A DNA stretch of 64,000 bases from Todiramphus chloris collaris. Its lineage: Eukaryota > Chordata > Aves > Coraciiformes > Alcedinidae. Where the stretch lies: positions 3,668,929 to 3,732,928 of the forward strand of contig JANVCC010000261.1 of assembly GCA_025345505.1 (NCBI GenBank), written 5' to 3'. The translations under genes were made by a program, and so were the position numbers. Position 1 is the first letter of the stretch. Every line of letters starts with the position of its first letter. Positions 48,727 through 61,900 of the stretch are shown piece after piece. The notes under the pieces were generated by a model. The model was not told where the DNA came from. It saw only the letters and a list, made by a program, of their open reading frames with translations, and made no database searches.

Positions 48727-50052
48727 CAGCTTTGATAATTTTGGCCCGAGTTGTCTTCTCTGTGACTTCTACATGTATGTAAAGGGGAAAACGTAGACCA
48801 GATACGTTATAGAAAGAAACCTGTTAACATAATACAGCATCCTGCAACTAGCACAGGAGTGCAAGAAAACAGCTAATGGCAATGTTCCATATAAGGAATC
48901 TTGCTGTTCAATATAAATATGGCACACTGACACTATGTGAAAAGGAGAAGTCAATTACTATACCCCCTGGCAGGACTGTCTACCTTGTGCATTCAGTGAG
49001 GTGCTTTGTTTTTTAATAGATCATCATGCGTTTAAAAACTTTCGCCACCCAAATATGGGTTAGAAGTTGCATTAAGGCTGCACAGAATCTTACTTCAGCT
49101 ATTTCTTAACTTTCCAGGACCTTGATTTCTTGCATTAATATTTTAAACACATTTCTATTTCACATTATCTACCTATGTAACTATTCATTCAATATGTGAC
49201 ATATATTATAGAACCTGGCAATAGCCATAATACAGAGGAAGAAATCAGCTGTTCAAGAGAATCGTCCTAAACAAAAGAAGCTTATCAGGAGAAAAATTAT
49301 GGAATCAGAACTGAAATCCTTGGGGTCATGCATCACTATCCTAAATGTCTGGAAAGAACAGCTTCAAAATGCAAGCTAAGTGCATAAGTATTGGCAAAAC
49401 CAGGGAAAAATGCATCTGTATAGTAAATTGTTTATGAGTGTACAGGGACATAAGGTATATCAGAGACATAAGGATTTTTGTTCTTGTTGATTTTCTGCTC
49501 CTTTGGAGACCATTTCTGGACACAAGATGCATCCAACAGGTACCACTGTCATATATAGGGCTCTTCTGTTGTGCATATGTGCGATTATTGATTTCCTTTA
49601 CTGCCCATCACTGTATCCCTGATACTTTCTGTGATTAGAATAATTCAAAGGACAGTAAGTCAGCCAACTAAACGACTCATGCAGAGCCCAGAGTTTTTCT
49701 GTACATCAGTATGCGTAGTTTTCTGTAACTTCAGGAGTGCTTGATTATGATTCTCAACATATTCAATCAGAAGGGGTTCTGAAGAGATTTTCATTTCAAT
49801 TATGCATGCCTCATTATCATACTTCTAGTGAAGCAGAAAGTACATTACAAGGTGAGAGCCAAAAATGATGAGATGAAAAGCACAAAGCTTAAGTATCTTA
49901 GAAGGATTTCTAAATTTGTATGAAATAATCTTAAGTAATAATAATATTAATCACCTTTCCTATCACACTGCATTTTTACGTGCCCTTTTACAATCAGCAC
50001 TTCAGAGGGTCTTTCACAAGATCAGGTATGGTGTAAAGCATGGGTAAAGAAA
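48727..50052. other. Noncoding DNA without recognisable features
   Basis: AT-rich DNA with no supported gene or element. A moderately complex patch around 49010-49090 has CATGCGTTTAAAAACTTTCGCC but nothing I can name. Confidence 0.55.
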
Positions 50053-50062
50053 NNNNNNNNNN
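50053..50062. other. Assembly gap of ten N
   Basis: Ten N separate ...GGTAAAGAA from AAGAAAGCAC.... Both flanks share AAGAA at the junction, so the gap may be very short or the two contigs may even overlap. The fixed size of ten matches the gap at 14802 and is a placeholder. Confidence 0.97.
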
Positions 50063-51160
50063 AAGAAAGCACACAGTTATCACAGGGGAGACGAACAAAT
50101 TAGAAAGTATTCTGTGATCCAGTGGGATTTGAGAGATGTTTTTTCTGCAGTTGAAAACAAGTGCTCAGAAAACAGGAAAGCCCTTAGCTGAGAGGAAATG
50201 GGGCACTGTTATGAAAGGCAGAATTGATGGAGATGAAACCTTAGGCTAAGAGAGGGAGCTAAAACAAGAGTGAAGCAACATATAATTAGGAGATATTTGG
50301 AGCGTGACGCTGAGGTCAGCAGATCAGAAAGCACAGTATGGCTTGGAAAGAACAGAAGAAACTTGACTCTGAAGGTAAAAGACAGAGCACAAAAGTATTT
50401 AAAGACAGAAATTACGTGGTTAGAAGAACATGACTTTCAATAGTGGATATTTTTGGTAGACTGGTGAGGTGAAACTCAGAATGGACAGATGAGCAGAGAT
50501 GAAAGAGAAAATATGAAGGGAATAACTGAAAAAAGTAGTTGGGGAAAAAATGGAGGACAACTAGGGAAGAAGTGGAGAGCTGGTAAGCTCAGGAAGGAAG
50601 AAACTGGATAAAAAAAATCAGAATGATTCACTGTGACAAAGACGCTTGAGATAGCCGCAAAGACATAAGGAAATAACAGAGAAATCTATGTTTAACAGTA
50701 AGACTGCTTTTTACAGAGAAAAATACAGGAAGGCCAGATTGCAGATATTCTATAATAGGGCTGATGGAGGAAGAGTGTAGGCACCCTTTTATTTACACCA
50801 AAAAAAATTCAGATGCAGAGAGGGAGGATGAAGTTAGTCTGTGAACAGAAATAAAAAAGAGGTGTTTTTTTATTAAGTGATGACCATGGATAATATATGA
50901 GAAAAAGAAAAAAAGCCAGAAATAATGTAAAAGAATATAGGAAATGAGCTTCTTGATATAAACATATGTATCTTAATATGAATAAAAAATAATTGCAAAG
51001 TATAGGAAGGAAAGAGAATAAGAAGTGAAAGTAGAAAGAGGAACACCATAGATTGAGGGCTTGTGAGGACAAAGAATGAGCTGACAGAAACCAGATGAAA
51101 TTAAAGGCTAGGGGACATAATAAAAGGCAAGGGAGGATGAAAGAATCTTTCTGTGTATCA
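50063..51160 (+). other. About 1 kb purine-skewed block
   Basis: The plus strand is persistently rich in A and G over roughly a kilobase (GGAAGAAG, GAGAGGAAAT, AAGACAGAGC, GGAAGGAAAGAG and similar words), directly after the assembly gap and ending near a CR1 tail. No frame or repeat family is recognisable. The 121-codon minus-strand frame at 50809-51174 is Phe/Leu-rich because of the skew. It may be a decayed element or a transcribed strand-asymmetric region. Confidence 0.4.
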
Positions 51161-51210
51161 AATTTAAACTGCAAAATTTTGAAGATGATTCATATATGAA
51201 GAAACCACAT

Positions 51211-51333
51211 TGATGGATGAGGCTTTGAGCGACAGGATCTAGTGGAAGGTGTCCCTGCCCACAGCAGGAAGGTTGGACTAGGTGACCTTTAAAGGTCCCT
51301 TCCAACCCAAACCATTCCATGGTTCTGTGATTG
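51211..51333 (+). mobile_element. CR1 LINE 3' terminal fragment
   Basis: Only the last 120 bases or so of a plus-strand CR1: GATGGATGAGGCTTTGAGC, GGATCTAGTGGAAGGTGTCC, CTGCCCACAGCAGG, AGGTGACCTTTAAAGGTCCC, TTCCAACCCAAACCATTCC and the 3' terminal GGTTCTGTGATTGT. Strong similarity to the expected CR1 3' end suggests a fairly young insertion. Confidence 0.95.
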
Positions 51334-54300
51334 TATGTCTAAAGTCTAAGACATTGCTAACAAACCTGATATACCATCAGAAAATGGTTTTGCTGTTGAA
51401 TAAGAGCCATTAATATAATGGGGAATTGAAGATATGACAGTAGAATATGCATTAAAAAAGCAGTAAAGTGCTGCAGCAATCTTTGGAAAAATCACTGAGA
51501 ACTATAATGCTGTATAATATATATTTGACAAATGTGAACTGTATAAACTAACTACAAAAACCTTATGGTACAGACCTATTAAATTGCCTGTAACAGATTT
51601 AAGTATTGGTCTGTAGCTTTCTGAATTCTCTTGAGTAAATGACTGACCTTATAAGTATCTAAATACAGCAGATTCTTTTAAAAATGGTAATATTAATGAG
51701 TCTTTTTAAGTATATGGACTACCAGTAACTTCAAAGTCAGATGTCAGAGTTTGATAGGAATGATGATGCATCAGAATGGGCACTTACCTTCCTCACAAAA
51801 GTTAATATAACAATATGATAATACAGCTATAGAATAAATAAGCTGCTTCTACTACTAGGAAAGGACATAAAGACTGCAGTAAAAATGAAAGGTGTTTGAT
51901 GAGCTTGTTTTCATGACAGAAAACAGCACTATTCCCACTGTCCCAGCAAGAGCAACAATGTAGACTGTGCACTTAATTATTTGCTACATTCTTCTATCAA
52001 TACAAAAACTTCAATTTACTTTACCTGGTGTAGTCATAATAAAATCAGTGCTGGAAAAACACTAATAAAGCACTATACAATACAAAACCATACAACACAA
52101 CAAATCAGACCTTTAGAACGATCAATGGGTGGGAGCAGGCTTTTGGAAATCGCTGGTGCCCACAAGACAAAAAAAAAATGTTACCTGTGCCTGTTGAAAA
52201 GAGATTATGCCAGTTCTCAAAACTAGAATTTTGCTGAAGAATCATAGAAAAAGTAAGTAATGAATTAAAAAAAAAAAAATTAAAAAATTGGTGAACTTTG
52301 TACTTATTTACATGGGAATTGCATCAATTTCCAGTGGCAAGTTAATCTGCCACACAAGAATCAAAATACATCTTTGACCTGGCAGTGAACATAATACAAT
52401 TACTAGCTATTAAATCTCTTTTACGGGAAACTATTCTTTATTCCAAATACTCTAATGTGTACATTGACACTTTTTAAAAATAAAACCCATAAAAATTACT
52501 AAAGTCCTCCACAGCAGTCAAAAGAGATTTGTGTATAAAGAAGTGAAATGTTAGTGTACTTTCTTAATTACTAGTGACAGTTTAGCAAGAACAAATACAG
52601 AGTAGATTTGCTTGTGTGTTCATCTTTTTCAAACAGTTCTGTTCAGATCCAACAGTGCAATGGTGGATATTTACTATCTAAAATTATTTACAACACTGAA
52701 ATTGATAAAACAGAGCAAAACTCTTTTCATTTTCCCAGAAAGCAACTACAAAACAATAAAAAACAAAGTGAACTTTCTCTTGTTCCTTTATCATAACAAC
52801 ATATTCTGGATTGGACAGTAACCTTCTGTTAAAGCCTTGACAGCACTTAAAGGTCCATGGGTCTTCATCACTTTTTTAACTGCAAGACATGAAACTAATA
52901 AGAAACTAACTTCATCTGTGTGAATCTCAATCCTTCTTGAAAATAAGCATTCTCAAAATGTTACTGATCTGTAGTCAGCATTTTAGTCATGTTTAAAAAG
53001 GAAAAAAAAGAAAAAAAAAAAAAAAGTGAAAAAAAAAAGACCAAGAAAATGTTCTGTCCTCAAAATATTTTAGAAAATTTATCTTCTCATGGAAATAAAT
53101 TCTCCAACATCTTTCCAGAATACTAAAAAAAGGTCTCTCCAATGGTATATCCAACAAATCAGGGGTCTAACGGTAAATAAACGGTAAAAGTAACTTACAC
53201 TGAGGTTAAAACTTTTCACTTTTAATAAATTAAAGTAACGAAACCTTGACAGAGCTCCTGATGTGGTGACATTTGAGGTCTAGAGAATTTCATTTTCTTT
53301 AATAAATCACTTGAATTTTATTCCATTTATATCCTTTTAGTAAAAACTCAGAATCCATCTGTCTGGCTAAGCTTCTGGGCTAATAAGCTCCACTGCATGT
53401 CTCTTGCGTTATTAGTCTTTACACTAAATCCAATTTTACTTATCATAAGCACCCTGCTTCCTTCTCTGGACCTTTGAGATAACTAAACATTTGCTCTTTG
53501 TGTACAAATAGCAAACTAGCAGAGAGAAGGTCTGGTGTACATTTCATATCTGTCACACACCAAAAAGGATTTCCAAATTTCATCTTCAAAGCTCTTTTTT
53601 CTCTGTGCCATTTGCGTGTATATCCATCTAAAGTTTAGACTGGCTCCTCTCTCAATTCTCAGAAAATACATGCCTATTTCACAAGAAGGATAATTGATTT
53701 GTATGTAGCACAAATCAAGGCAGAACATAAAGGAATGTATAGTACATACTGTTCACGCCATACTAGCGAGAAACCTGTCCATGACATAAACTTCATGGTG
53801 TTAATCATATAATGAAGGGAAAAGTGTGATAATTTCAAAGACATCAGGGGAAACCTAATGCCAGCTCACAACCTGTTTTCATACAGAGTGGTCTTAGATG
53901 CAATTTGCATTACCATTAAGAAAATAATTAACAAATGCTTTGACCTGTAAAATTTTTTCAAAGACAGCAGCTTCAGATAAAGTCTGAAACTACTCATGGT
54001 GGAGAGGGAAAGGGATGTTCAAAATTTGAACTATCCTCATGTTCTTGGTATTCAAAGATGCGGGAAATAACAGAAGAAAATCCTAAAGTTTCCTAACTAG
54101 CATGAATATAAAATTATGTTCCTCCCATTGTACTCCTGTCCCAGAAGTTTAAAACATCCCTTATAAGGTTTTTACATAGACATATGAACCTGTCACGTTT
54201 TTCATGCATGTAGCATTTCTGTAAGGAAAGGGCAAGGAAAAGAAAAATAGGTATTTGTTGTTTCATGCTCTTTCTAAGAACAATTTCTACCTTTGATTTC

Positions 54301-54878
54301 CTTTTTCTGTTTCTTAATCACTAGATACTGTGACTTCCAGCACACCTAAAGAAACTTTTGGGTGTCACACTATTTGTGGAAACAAGACAAGACAAACAAG
54401 GGCTATTTCAGTTTTTCGTTGACTTCAGAGATGCCTGGATGGCCAAGGCAGTTAAGTAGTCAAAAAACCTCAAAGCCTTATGAAATGGCAGAAGGTGTTT
54501 TTCAGTGTAACAGAGGAAATGTAGAAAAGAAAGACATTTAGAAAATTAACATGACTGCTAGAAGTGTATGAACTAAAATTGCATTCAGGGATCAACCCAC
54601 AGCTGCCTTAATTAATAGAACTCCTATTAAAAAACCTACTATGCAAATATCTTAGATTAACAGGGAGTCCACTAAAAGAAAAAAAAATCTACTAATGAAA
54701 TGTATTATAAAATTAATTGTCTCTTCCTTTCTTTTAAAGGAACACCTGTGTTAAGGTGTCACAAATTGTAATAAAACACGGATGATAAAATTGAACACCA
54801 GCCTCAGAAAATTTAGCAATAAAATAGAAAACTAGCATTCTTAGTAAGCATTTAACTGCAGGTAAAGATATAGCAAAT
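51334..54878. other. Noncoding DNA with an A-rich tract
   Basis: AT-rich DNA with a poly(A)/GAAA tract at about 52997-53040. No gene, RNA or mobile element is supported. Confidence 0.6.
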
Positions 54879-54989
54879 AATAGAATCATTAAGGTTGGAA
54901 AAGATGTCTAAGTCCAACCATCAACCCAACATAATTATGACCACTAAACCATGTCCTGAAGTGCCATGTCTCATGGTTTTTGAACACCT
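54879..54989 (-). mobile_element. CR1 LINE 3' terminal fragment, minus strand
   Basis: The left end AATAGAATCATTAAGGTTGG is the reverse-complement CR1 3' end, followed by AAAAGATGTCTAAGTCCAACC, ATCAACCCAACA and CACTAAACCATGTCCTGAAG, ending near 54989. It is a short 110-bp tail of the same subfamily as those at 40559 and 47181. Confidence 0.88.
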
Positions 54990-57261
54990 GATGTTCTTTA
55001 ATATTAGTAACACTTTGTATTTTGATTTGTAATATTCTGTTGTCAACTACACTGGTTTCATACAATAGGCATGACTTTCTATAAGCCTTTCTACAACTTT
55101 TATTAGTCTTTTAATGTTAGGCCTGAACTCTGAGTCTGATTTAACCAAAGTACTTTTATTTCATCTCAAACTTCCAGGGTGAGAATTCTTCACCCATACC
55201 AACTCAAACTCTCCTTATCCTCACAGTGAAAACATTCTGGCTGAGAAAGTCAGATTAATTAACTAACATTTACAAAACAATATTTAACAGTCCATTTGGC
55301 CAGTAACTGTGAACCCAAGAGAGTAACAGTTTCCTACCACCCTGTACACAAGGCCACATGAACACAAAGCAATTCAACATGTCCATTCAACTTCTTTAGC
55401 AATCGCCTACCTACCAAGTCAAGAGAAACAAAATTTTTACCTTCTACATTTCAGAAGAGATTGTTAGAGGATTGTTTCAGAATTTTAAATCCTGTTACTA
55501 ATTAAAATCTATTTTAAATATAAATTAACAGGTATCTAGCTATAGGATTTGTGGGATATCAGAAAAACACCTAGGGAACAGCTATACAAATAAAGGAAGA
55601 CACCATAGCAACGGCATAATTTTTAAGGGTTAAGCAGAAAAGAAATCATTCACTGACTTTCTACTTGGATCCATGTGGTCATCGGTATGAATTTAAACTA
55701 GACACAAGACCTGTACAGCCCAATTGAATTTTATGAAGCAATTTTTCAAACAACTATATGCCTGTTACAATGTACAAGATGAGAGTCGGGTGCTGTATCC
55801 TTTATTGTAGCAACTACATGGTAATTTGTCTGTCAACTCCCTTGCTAGCTGAAGTGTGTCTATTAATCTATTTGTGTTTGGATCAATTCCAATCTTCTCA
55901 TCTTCTAGGCAGCTTTCACAGAGACTCCATATTTCATAAAGAGAACCTCCCACAACACACATTTTCTTCTGTCTTCCCATATGTTGCATTTTCCTTCAAG
56001 ATAGCTCTGGTCTAGTGCGCAAAGTTAACATGCTTCTGTCATGGACTAGCTGCATAACTAATGAATTCTCCTGGATATACAGAGACGAAAACCACCTAAT
56101 TTACTCTTGTGAACAGGAATTCCCTTGTTAAGTAAGATACTTCTTAAGGGAAAGAGAAAAAATATTTTGCATTATTTTAAATGTTTATTCTACACTGTTT
56201 TGAAATTATTTTACAAGGCCATCATCCATGTCTTTGTAGCAATTAAAGCGGCCAATAATAAAACCAGGATAATACACACATCTAAAGTAAACACAGGGTA
56301 AATAGAGGCTAACAATGATGCATGATTGTGCACAACTAGATAGTTGAGTGTAGAACACTATTTTCTGTGGTATTTCAGATTTCATTACCAAGATGGGATG
56401 ACCATAACTGACTCATTATGCTGAGTGTGCAGCATGGACATTCAAGCAGGTTATTCTAGTTGGCACGTTTTTCCTTTGGGCTTTCTGAATGGCACACTTG
56501 ATCTTAAAGAATACCTAGTTGTTAGGAATGCAGACTGTTCCACTAACACTACTGATGACCATGAACACAGTACTGCTGGCCTCCATAATTAGCTTGGCTC
56601 CTGTAAAACAGATATTCTTCATGTTATCTCTGTCACAGCAAACTTGCTGGCACTGATATGTCCCATGATAAAGCAATTAATTAATGCTATTTTGACCTAG
56701 GAACCCAGAGTGAAAGGAACATTAGATATGTTTTGAAGATGGATTCAATAGACGGCCATTAGAACGATGTTTTGCTATGAATTCTGATTGCAAGGGTTAT
56801 ACAACCTAGTGAGCAAACAGCCTTACAGGGTAATGGGAGTGTTGCCTTCTGCTCCCATAACAGTTGGTGGAGAGACAGGGATTTCTGCAGCACAGTCAAG
56901 CCCATCCAAACCTTCAGTGCCCCAGAGGATGCTCTCTCTCCATCCACTGCAGGGAGGCCTGGAACAGCTGGCTGCACATCAGACACACCACATTCAAACA
57001 TCTAGCATTAGAGAGGATTAATCCAAGCCTCAGTGTTATGCTATTCTCTTTCATTTACCCTGCATTACAATTCTTGTTTTAATTGTATCATGGCTAATGA
57101 ATCTAACACAGTGGATGGATCTGACTGAGAACAGGTTCTGTAATTTCCTACACAGTGCTTAAAGGCAAAAGAAAATAGATGCTGAATGGCTTCTTGTCTG
57201 GATAGGCACATTCTAGGAAGAAAGAGACGGGGAAAATCTCTCTTTGTAACAGAGCAACATT
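54990..57261. other. Noncoding DNA with one GC-richer patch
   Basis: Mostly AT-rich and featureless. At 56830-57000 a GC-richer patch opens three overlapping frames (72-80 codons) on both strands. None resembles a known protein, and being open on both strands is a mark of composition more than coding. Confidence 0.5.
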
Positions 57262-57309
57262 GTAACATTGTAATATCTTTAAATTGTAACATTGAAATAT
57301 CTTTAAATG
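57262..57309. repeat. 24-bp tandem duplication
   Basis: GTAACATTGTAATATCTTTA begins at 57262 and recurs at 57286 with a T-to-A change; the following AATT/AATG is also shared. The first copy is preceded by a partial CAACATT unit. Confidence 0.92.
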
Positions 57310-58955
57310 TCATGTTGTCAGTAAATATGTCAGAAAAGTCTACACCCTCTCTTTATGCACAAGTAGAAGCACAGTGACCTCAGTGCACAGGGTTTTTTCT
57401 CTTTGTGGCAGGGACTCAAAGTAATTATCTTGACCACGGCTGTAAAACATAGATAACTAGACTGTTAGAGCTGAAAGGAAAAACATGTAGTTTGTAAGTA
57501 ATTAATATCTCAGATGAAAATACAACCATATGCATTACCTGATATGCAGTACAGTATAGATGGTTGCCAGAAGGCATAAATACAGAGTGTAATCAACAGT
57601 GGTTTTGTTACTGGATTTACAGCAAGGAGAGTAGACTGTCATTATAACCCCACATCAGAGACAAAAGGACACTAGATGACTTATTGCAGATTAACAAGAC
57701 TACTGTAAGATAAATAAAGTACACCGAGAATTTTCAGAGTAGAAGAATAACAATGATCAATGGAAATGTTACAAGATATGCTCAGATGAGACTTAAGGAA
57801 GCTGTTTTTCTTCCCAAAGAAGTTAAGCAAACTTAGAAACCATGCTAAACAATGAAGTTTTCAGATTCTTTTCAAGGAAGAACGGTTACCTACAACACTG
57901 AATGACTCTGTTGGGTAATACCTTCTATCATTCACATCAAGTAATTAAAACAACCTATGAATTATTTCTGAACAGAAATAAAATGTCTTTACTTATCCAA
58001 AACCATCTAAGTGTATCAAAAAATGCATCAAAATCTGCCCATCACTCAGTGCTACAGAGAAAGGTTCTCCACTAACAATTTAAAGGAGAAAAATGCAGAC
58101 CTTTTAAAAGGCCGAAGTTTATTTCTCAGTTAAGGAGGGAACCTGAGGGAACACCAAAACTCCTCTTCTGCAAAATACTGTATTTAAATTTTAAAAAAAA
58201 ATATCAAGGAACAGAAAAATGTTCATAGTTTTAAGAATTTTATTTCATGACACATTCTTTCTACTCATGGAAATCATGACAAATAGGTTAGAAAATGTCT
58301 CTCCTGCCCTTAGAGAGAGTTTCACTACTGACAGTAATCTGTCATTCTCATGATCTTCCATTCTTTTCCTTCAGCCAGAAGGACAAAATACCCAACTGCC
58401 ATCTCAGCTGTTTTACTCTTCACTAGCAGGTTCCCTTCTGAAGAGTTCAGTCCTTTCTGTGACAGTGCTGTCTCTCCTGCTTAACAAATAAGTCACGCTT
58501 TCTCGCTGGAAGATGAAGTGGTATTTTTATATTTCCGTGATCAAAACACACAAATGTACAATTAGTCTTTAATCAGAAGATAGTCAGCAGTGTGATAGCA
58601 AGAAAATTGATGCACGGCATTTATGGTGGAATTTATGGTGGAGGGTGATTCAACCTCCTAGAAGTTATGCATCTAGCCTTAGCTTCCCCTTTAGTTGAGA
58701 GAAAGGCATCACCATCTACAGGGGTGATTCATTCTACCTAGTTTAGATACCTTCTTTATAAGGAAATTACTCATCCTTGACAACATCTTTTGGGTATGAC
58801 TGGGACCAACGTGATTTAAGATGCATTAGAAAGTGAGCCATGTTGTACTATTGTACATCACACAACCAAACTAACAGCAAATTCTTCAGATATGGATGGG
58901 AGTTAATTACCAAATAGCTGTAACAATAGTGTAACAATTGTTCTTTGGGTCTCTG
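57310..58955. other. Noncoding DNA without recognisable features
   Basis: No gene or element is supported. A 12-bp direct repeat (TTTATGGTGGAA then TTTATGGTGGAG) lies at about 58620-58643. Confidence 0.6.
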
Positions 58956-58984
58956 TAGATAGATAGATAGATAGATAGATAGAT
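58956..58984. repeat. (TAGA)n microsatellite
   Basis: About seven perfect TAGA/GATA units. It is the second GATA-type tetranucleotide repeat in the window and is on the same strand as the one at 47730. Confidence 0.95.
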
Positions 58985-61900
58985 ACAGCTATTCATACAT
59001 GCTATGAATATATACATAAGAAAATATTTACAAAAGAAAAATATATTGGGAGCAGAAGGACAGAAATCCACTCTTGTTCCAGTTTGGTTTGGGCGCTACT
59101 ATTGTGATTTTAACTAGTAAAATAATCTGGAAAAATGTACCAAGTCTTCACCTAACAGCAAAATACATTCATAGCTGTCATTTCTCATAGCCTTTTTCAC
59201 TCTCAAGTAGTGAAAGATCCTGCTTTTATAGGAAGGGGTTTGTTTCTTTTTTCTTTGTTTTGTTTTTTCTAATTTATGACAGTAGAATTCTGGAAGGGTT
59301 TCCACAATGTTTCAGAATTAATTCACATTTAGCGATGGCAGTTATGACATGGTATCTTCTATCCTAACAACATAAATTTTAGGCTTTATCATATTCAAAT
59401 GATCCCAAGGGTCCTACAAAGCTGACATGTTCAGTACCCTAATGAAAGCTAGACCTTGTATCTGATCTAAATAGCCACAAGTAAGGATTACATCCTTTAA
59501 TACAATCTTATCAACTGCACATATATTCAAGCCCCTGGGGGAAACTGTTGCCATAGCATGAACCTAAAAGGCATAAAAGCTCAAGATACCAAAGCAAGGT
59601 AAAAGAAGAAAATTGTGAATGATTTTCTGCTGTGTAGAACCTGCAACACTGGTGCACAGTCTGGGGCCAATCAGAAATACGAGAACATGAGACTATTCTC
59701 TGTTCAGTTCTTAATAAGCAAATGAATGACAATATAATTTCATGCTCCTCAATAATTCAAGACAAATGCTCAGAGTATTAATTTTTCTTGTTTGTTTTCT
59801 ATACCCCATGCTGTTTGCTTTATAGAGAACAATGAAAAGCAAATACAGAACAAAAAGAATAAAGTATCAAGACAAATGAGGACAGCATACAAACAAGGAA
59901 GAAAAATCAAATTAAAACTATGAAACGATACCTTACTGCAAAAAGAAGAATCTGGAGAACATTCAGTAGTATAATTTAGGTTCTCTCAACCTTCAGGTAA
60001 CAATGTGGGATTTTTTTTAAGAAAAGAATTTAAAAGAATTTTAATAATGTCCACCACGTTTTACTGTGTCCTGACCTAGGCTGTAATTTGTATCATTTTT
60101 TACATTTTACAGCATTTACCCAACCAGTAGAATTGTGATTCACCAAACACGAAAATATTTTCCAGCTTATTAAACTAATTTCCTTAAAAGATGTGTAGAG
60201 GTTCTACCTCCACTTGTTAATTCCTAACCGCATTTAAACAAAAGCTAAAAACACAACGAAGATGTATCACCTAGATATTGACAGTATGTAACATATAACA
60301 TTATTTCTAAACCTGTAAAAAAGTTCTTCTTGGCGCAAAACATAAAGATATCAAGATATAGATGTGATATAAAGAACCAGATGAAAGAAGAAAAAAAAAA
60401 AGGTTTAGAATCATGGAAGAACTTCCAGTAGCACAGGCTCATTTAACATTTGGTCACATGTTGCTTTCCCTTATTTATTTATTTTGGCTTTGAATTAAAC
60501 ACATCATTTTCACCTCCATCTGTCACAGAGCAATCCTTGTCCTAGTTTTTGTTTCTATACTTCTCCCTTCACAGCATTAGCATTTCTTCCTCCAGTAAGA
60601 ATGAGCACTCTTTTACAAAACCAGTATTTCAAGTACTTGTTTTGAAGATGACCTACCCAACAGCAGTTCAGTGAGGTATACTTCACATTCTCATTACAAT
60701 AAATGTCCCTGAGCATTTTAAAGGAGGGGAAAAAAAAAACCTGTGGCAAATCTTAGTGTACATATTATCATCATCTGGCCTTTTTGCAAGGACAGGGAGG
60801 AAGAAAACGTGATAACTGACATCACTGGTGAAAAGAATAAGGGCAAGAAACAAAGGAATATGAGCCAAAGGGCCAAAAATACCTCTTGGAGGTACTTATA
60901 GGGCTACATCTTTTATTTCATACAAGTGAGTAAGAAATTAAAACGTTCTTGAAAACAACTGAACTCCATATGAAATGGAAAAGCATAATTTGAATAAGGG
61001 GTTTATGTACATTTATTTTACTCTCATTGTAAAATGAAATTTTGAATTCTTGCTAATTAATCTAAGTACTGGCATTGATTTCTGTAGATCCAGAATAATT
61101 TCCAGATATAGTTCAGCGACAAAACTGCCCTAAATTTCATTTAATAAAATCAGAAGAATGAATCCTGTCATTACTTAACATATTTCTCATAAAAGTTCTG
61201 TAAGTGGCATAATGAAACTCACACAGATGCTGGTATTTAAGAAAACAGTATTTTTATCCATTTCCACAATCAGAAAATTCATTTTATGGTATTTCAGTTT
61301 TCAGGCTTTCTCTTTATTCCACTGAAAAGACTATCCTCATTTGCTTACGTATTGAGAACCTATTGACTCCATGGGTTTCATAATTCTTTGAACTTAATCA
61401 GTTCAACTCCTCCTGTAGTATTTGACAAGCAACGTTCATATTTTTGAGATCCCTGTTTGATGATTCTCATTACCTACACTGGAAACACATGATTTTCCCT
61501 AAGACTTAGGCTCAAAATTCCTACAGGATGTTACTTCACTGTAAAACTAAGATAATTATCTTTCACATAATCTTTGGCATTAAAAAGCCACTTTACAAGG
61601 AGTTTCACATCCCAAGCTTCAATACTGTAGACTAAACACTGATGATGTGGGTTGTTGGTTTTTTTCCTTCTGAAAGACACATAACCTAAAGCCAAATGAA
61701 TCAGCCTAAGATTGAAATAAGCCAATGTGGCATGTGTATTTTCACTCAACTTCAAAAATGTGGCTGTCCAGTACAAACTGTAAAATCAAGAGACAACTCT
61801 CCAGCAGATGAATTAGACTTATGCTTCATAGGATGTCCAGAGGGATTGCAACTTCAAAACAGCAGAAAGCATAGCAGAAAAAACTCTGAGAGCAGTACAA

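Noticed and set aside
56759..57021. Overlapping frames on both strands in a GC-richer patch
   Set aside because: Openness on both strands follows from composition; no family match is recognisable.
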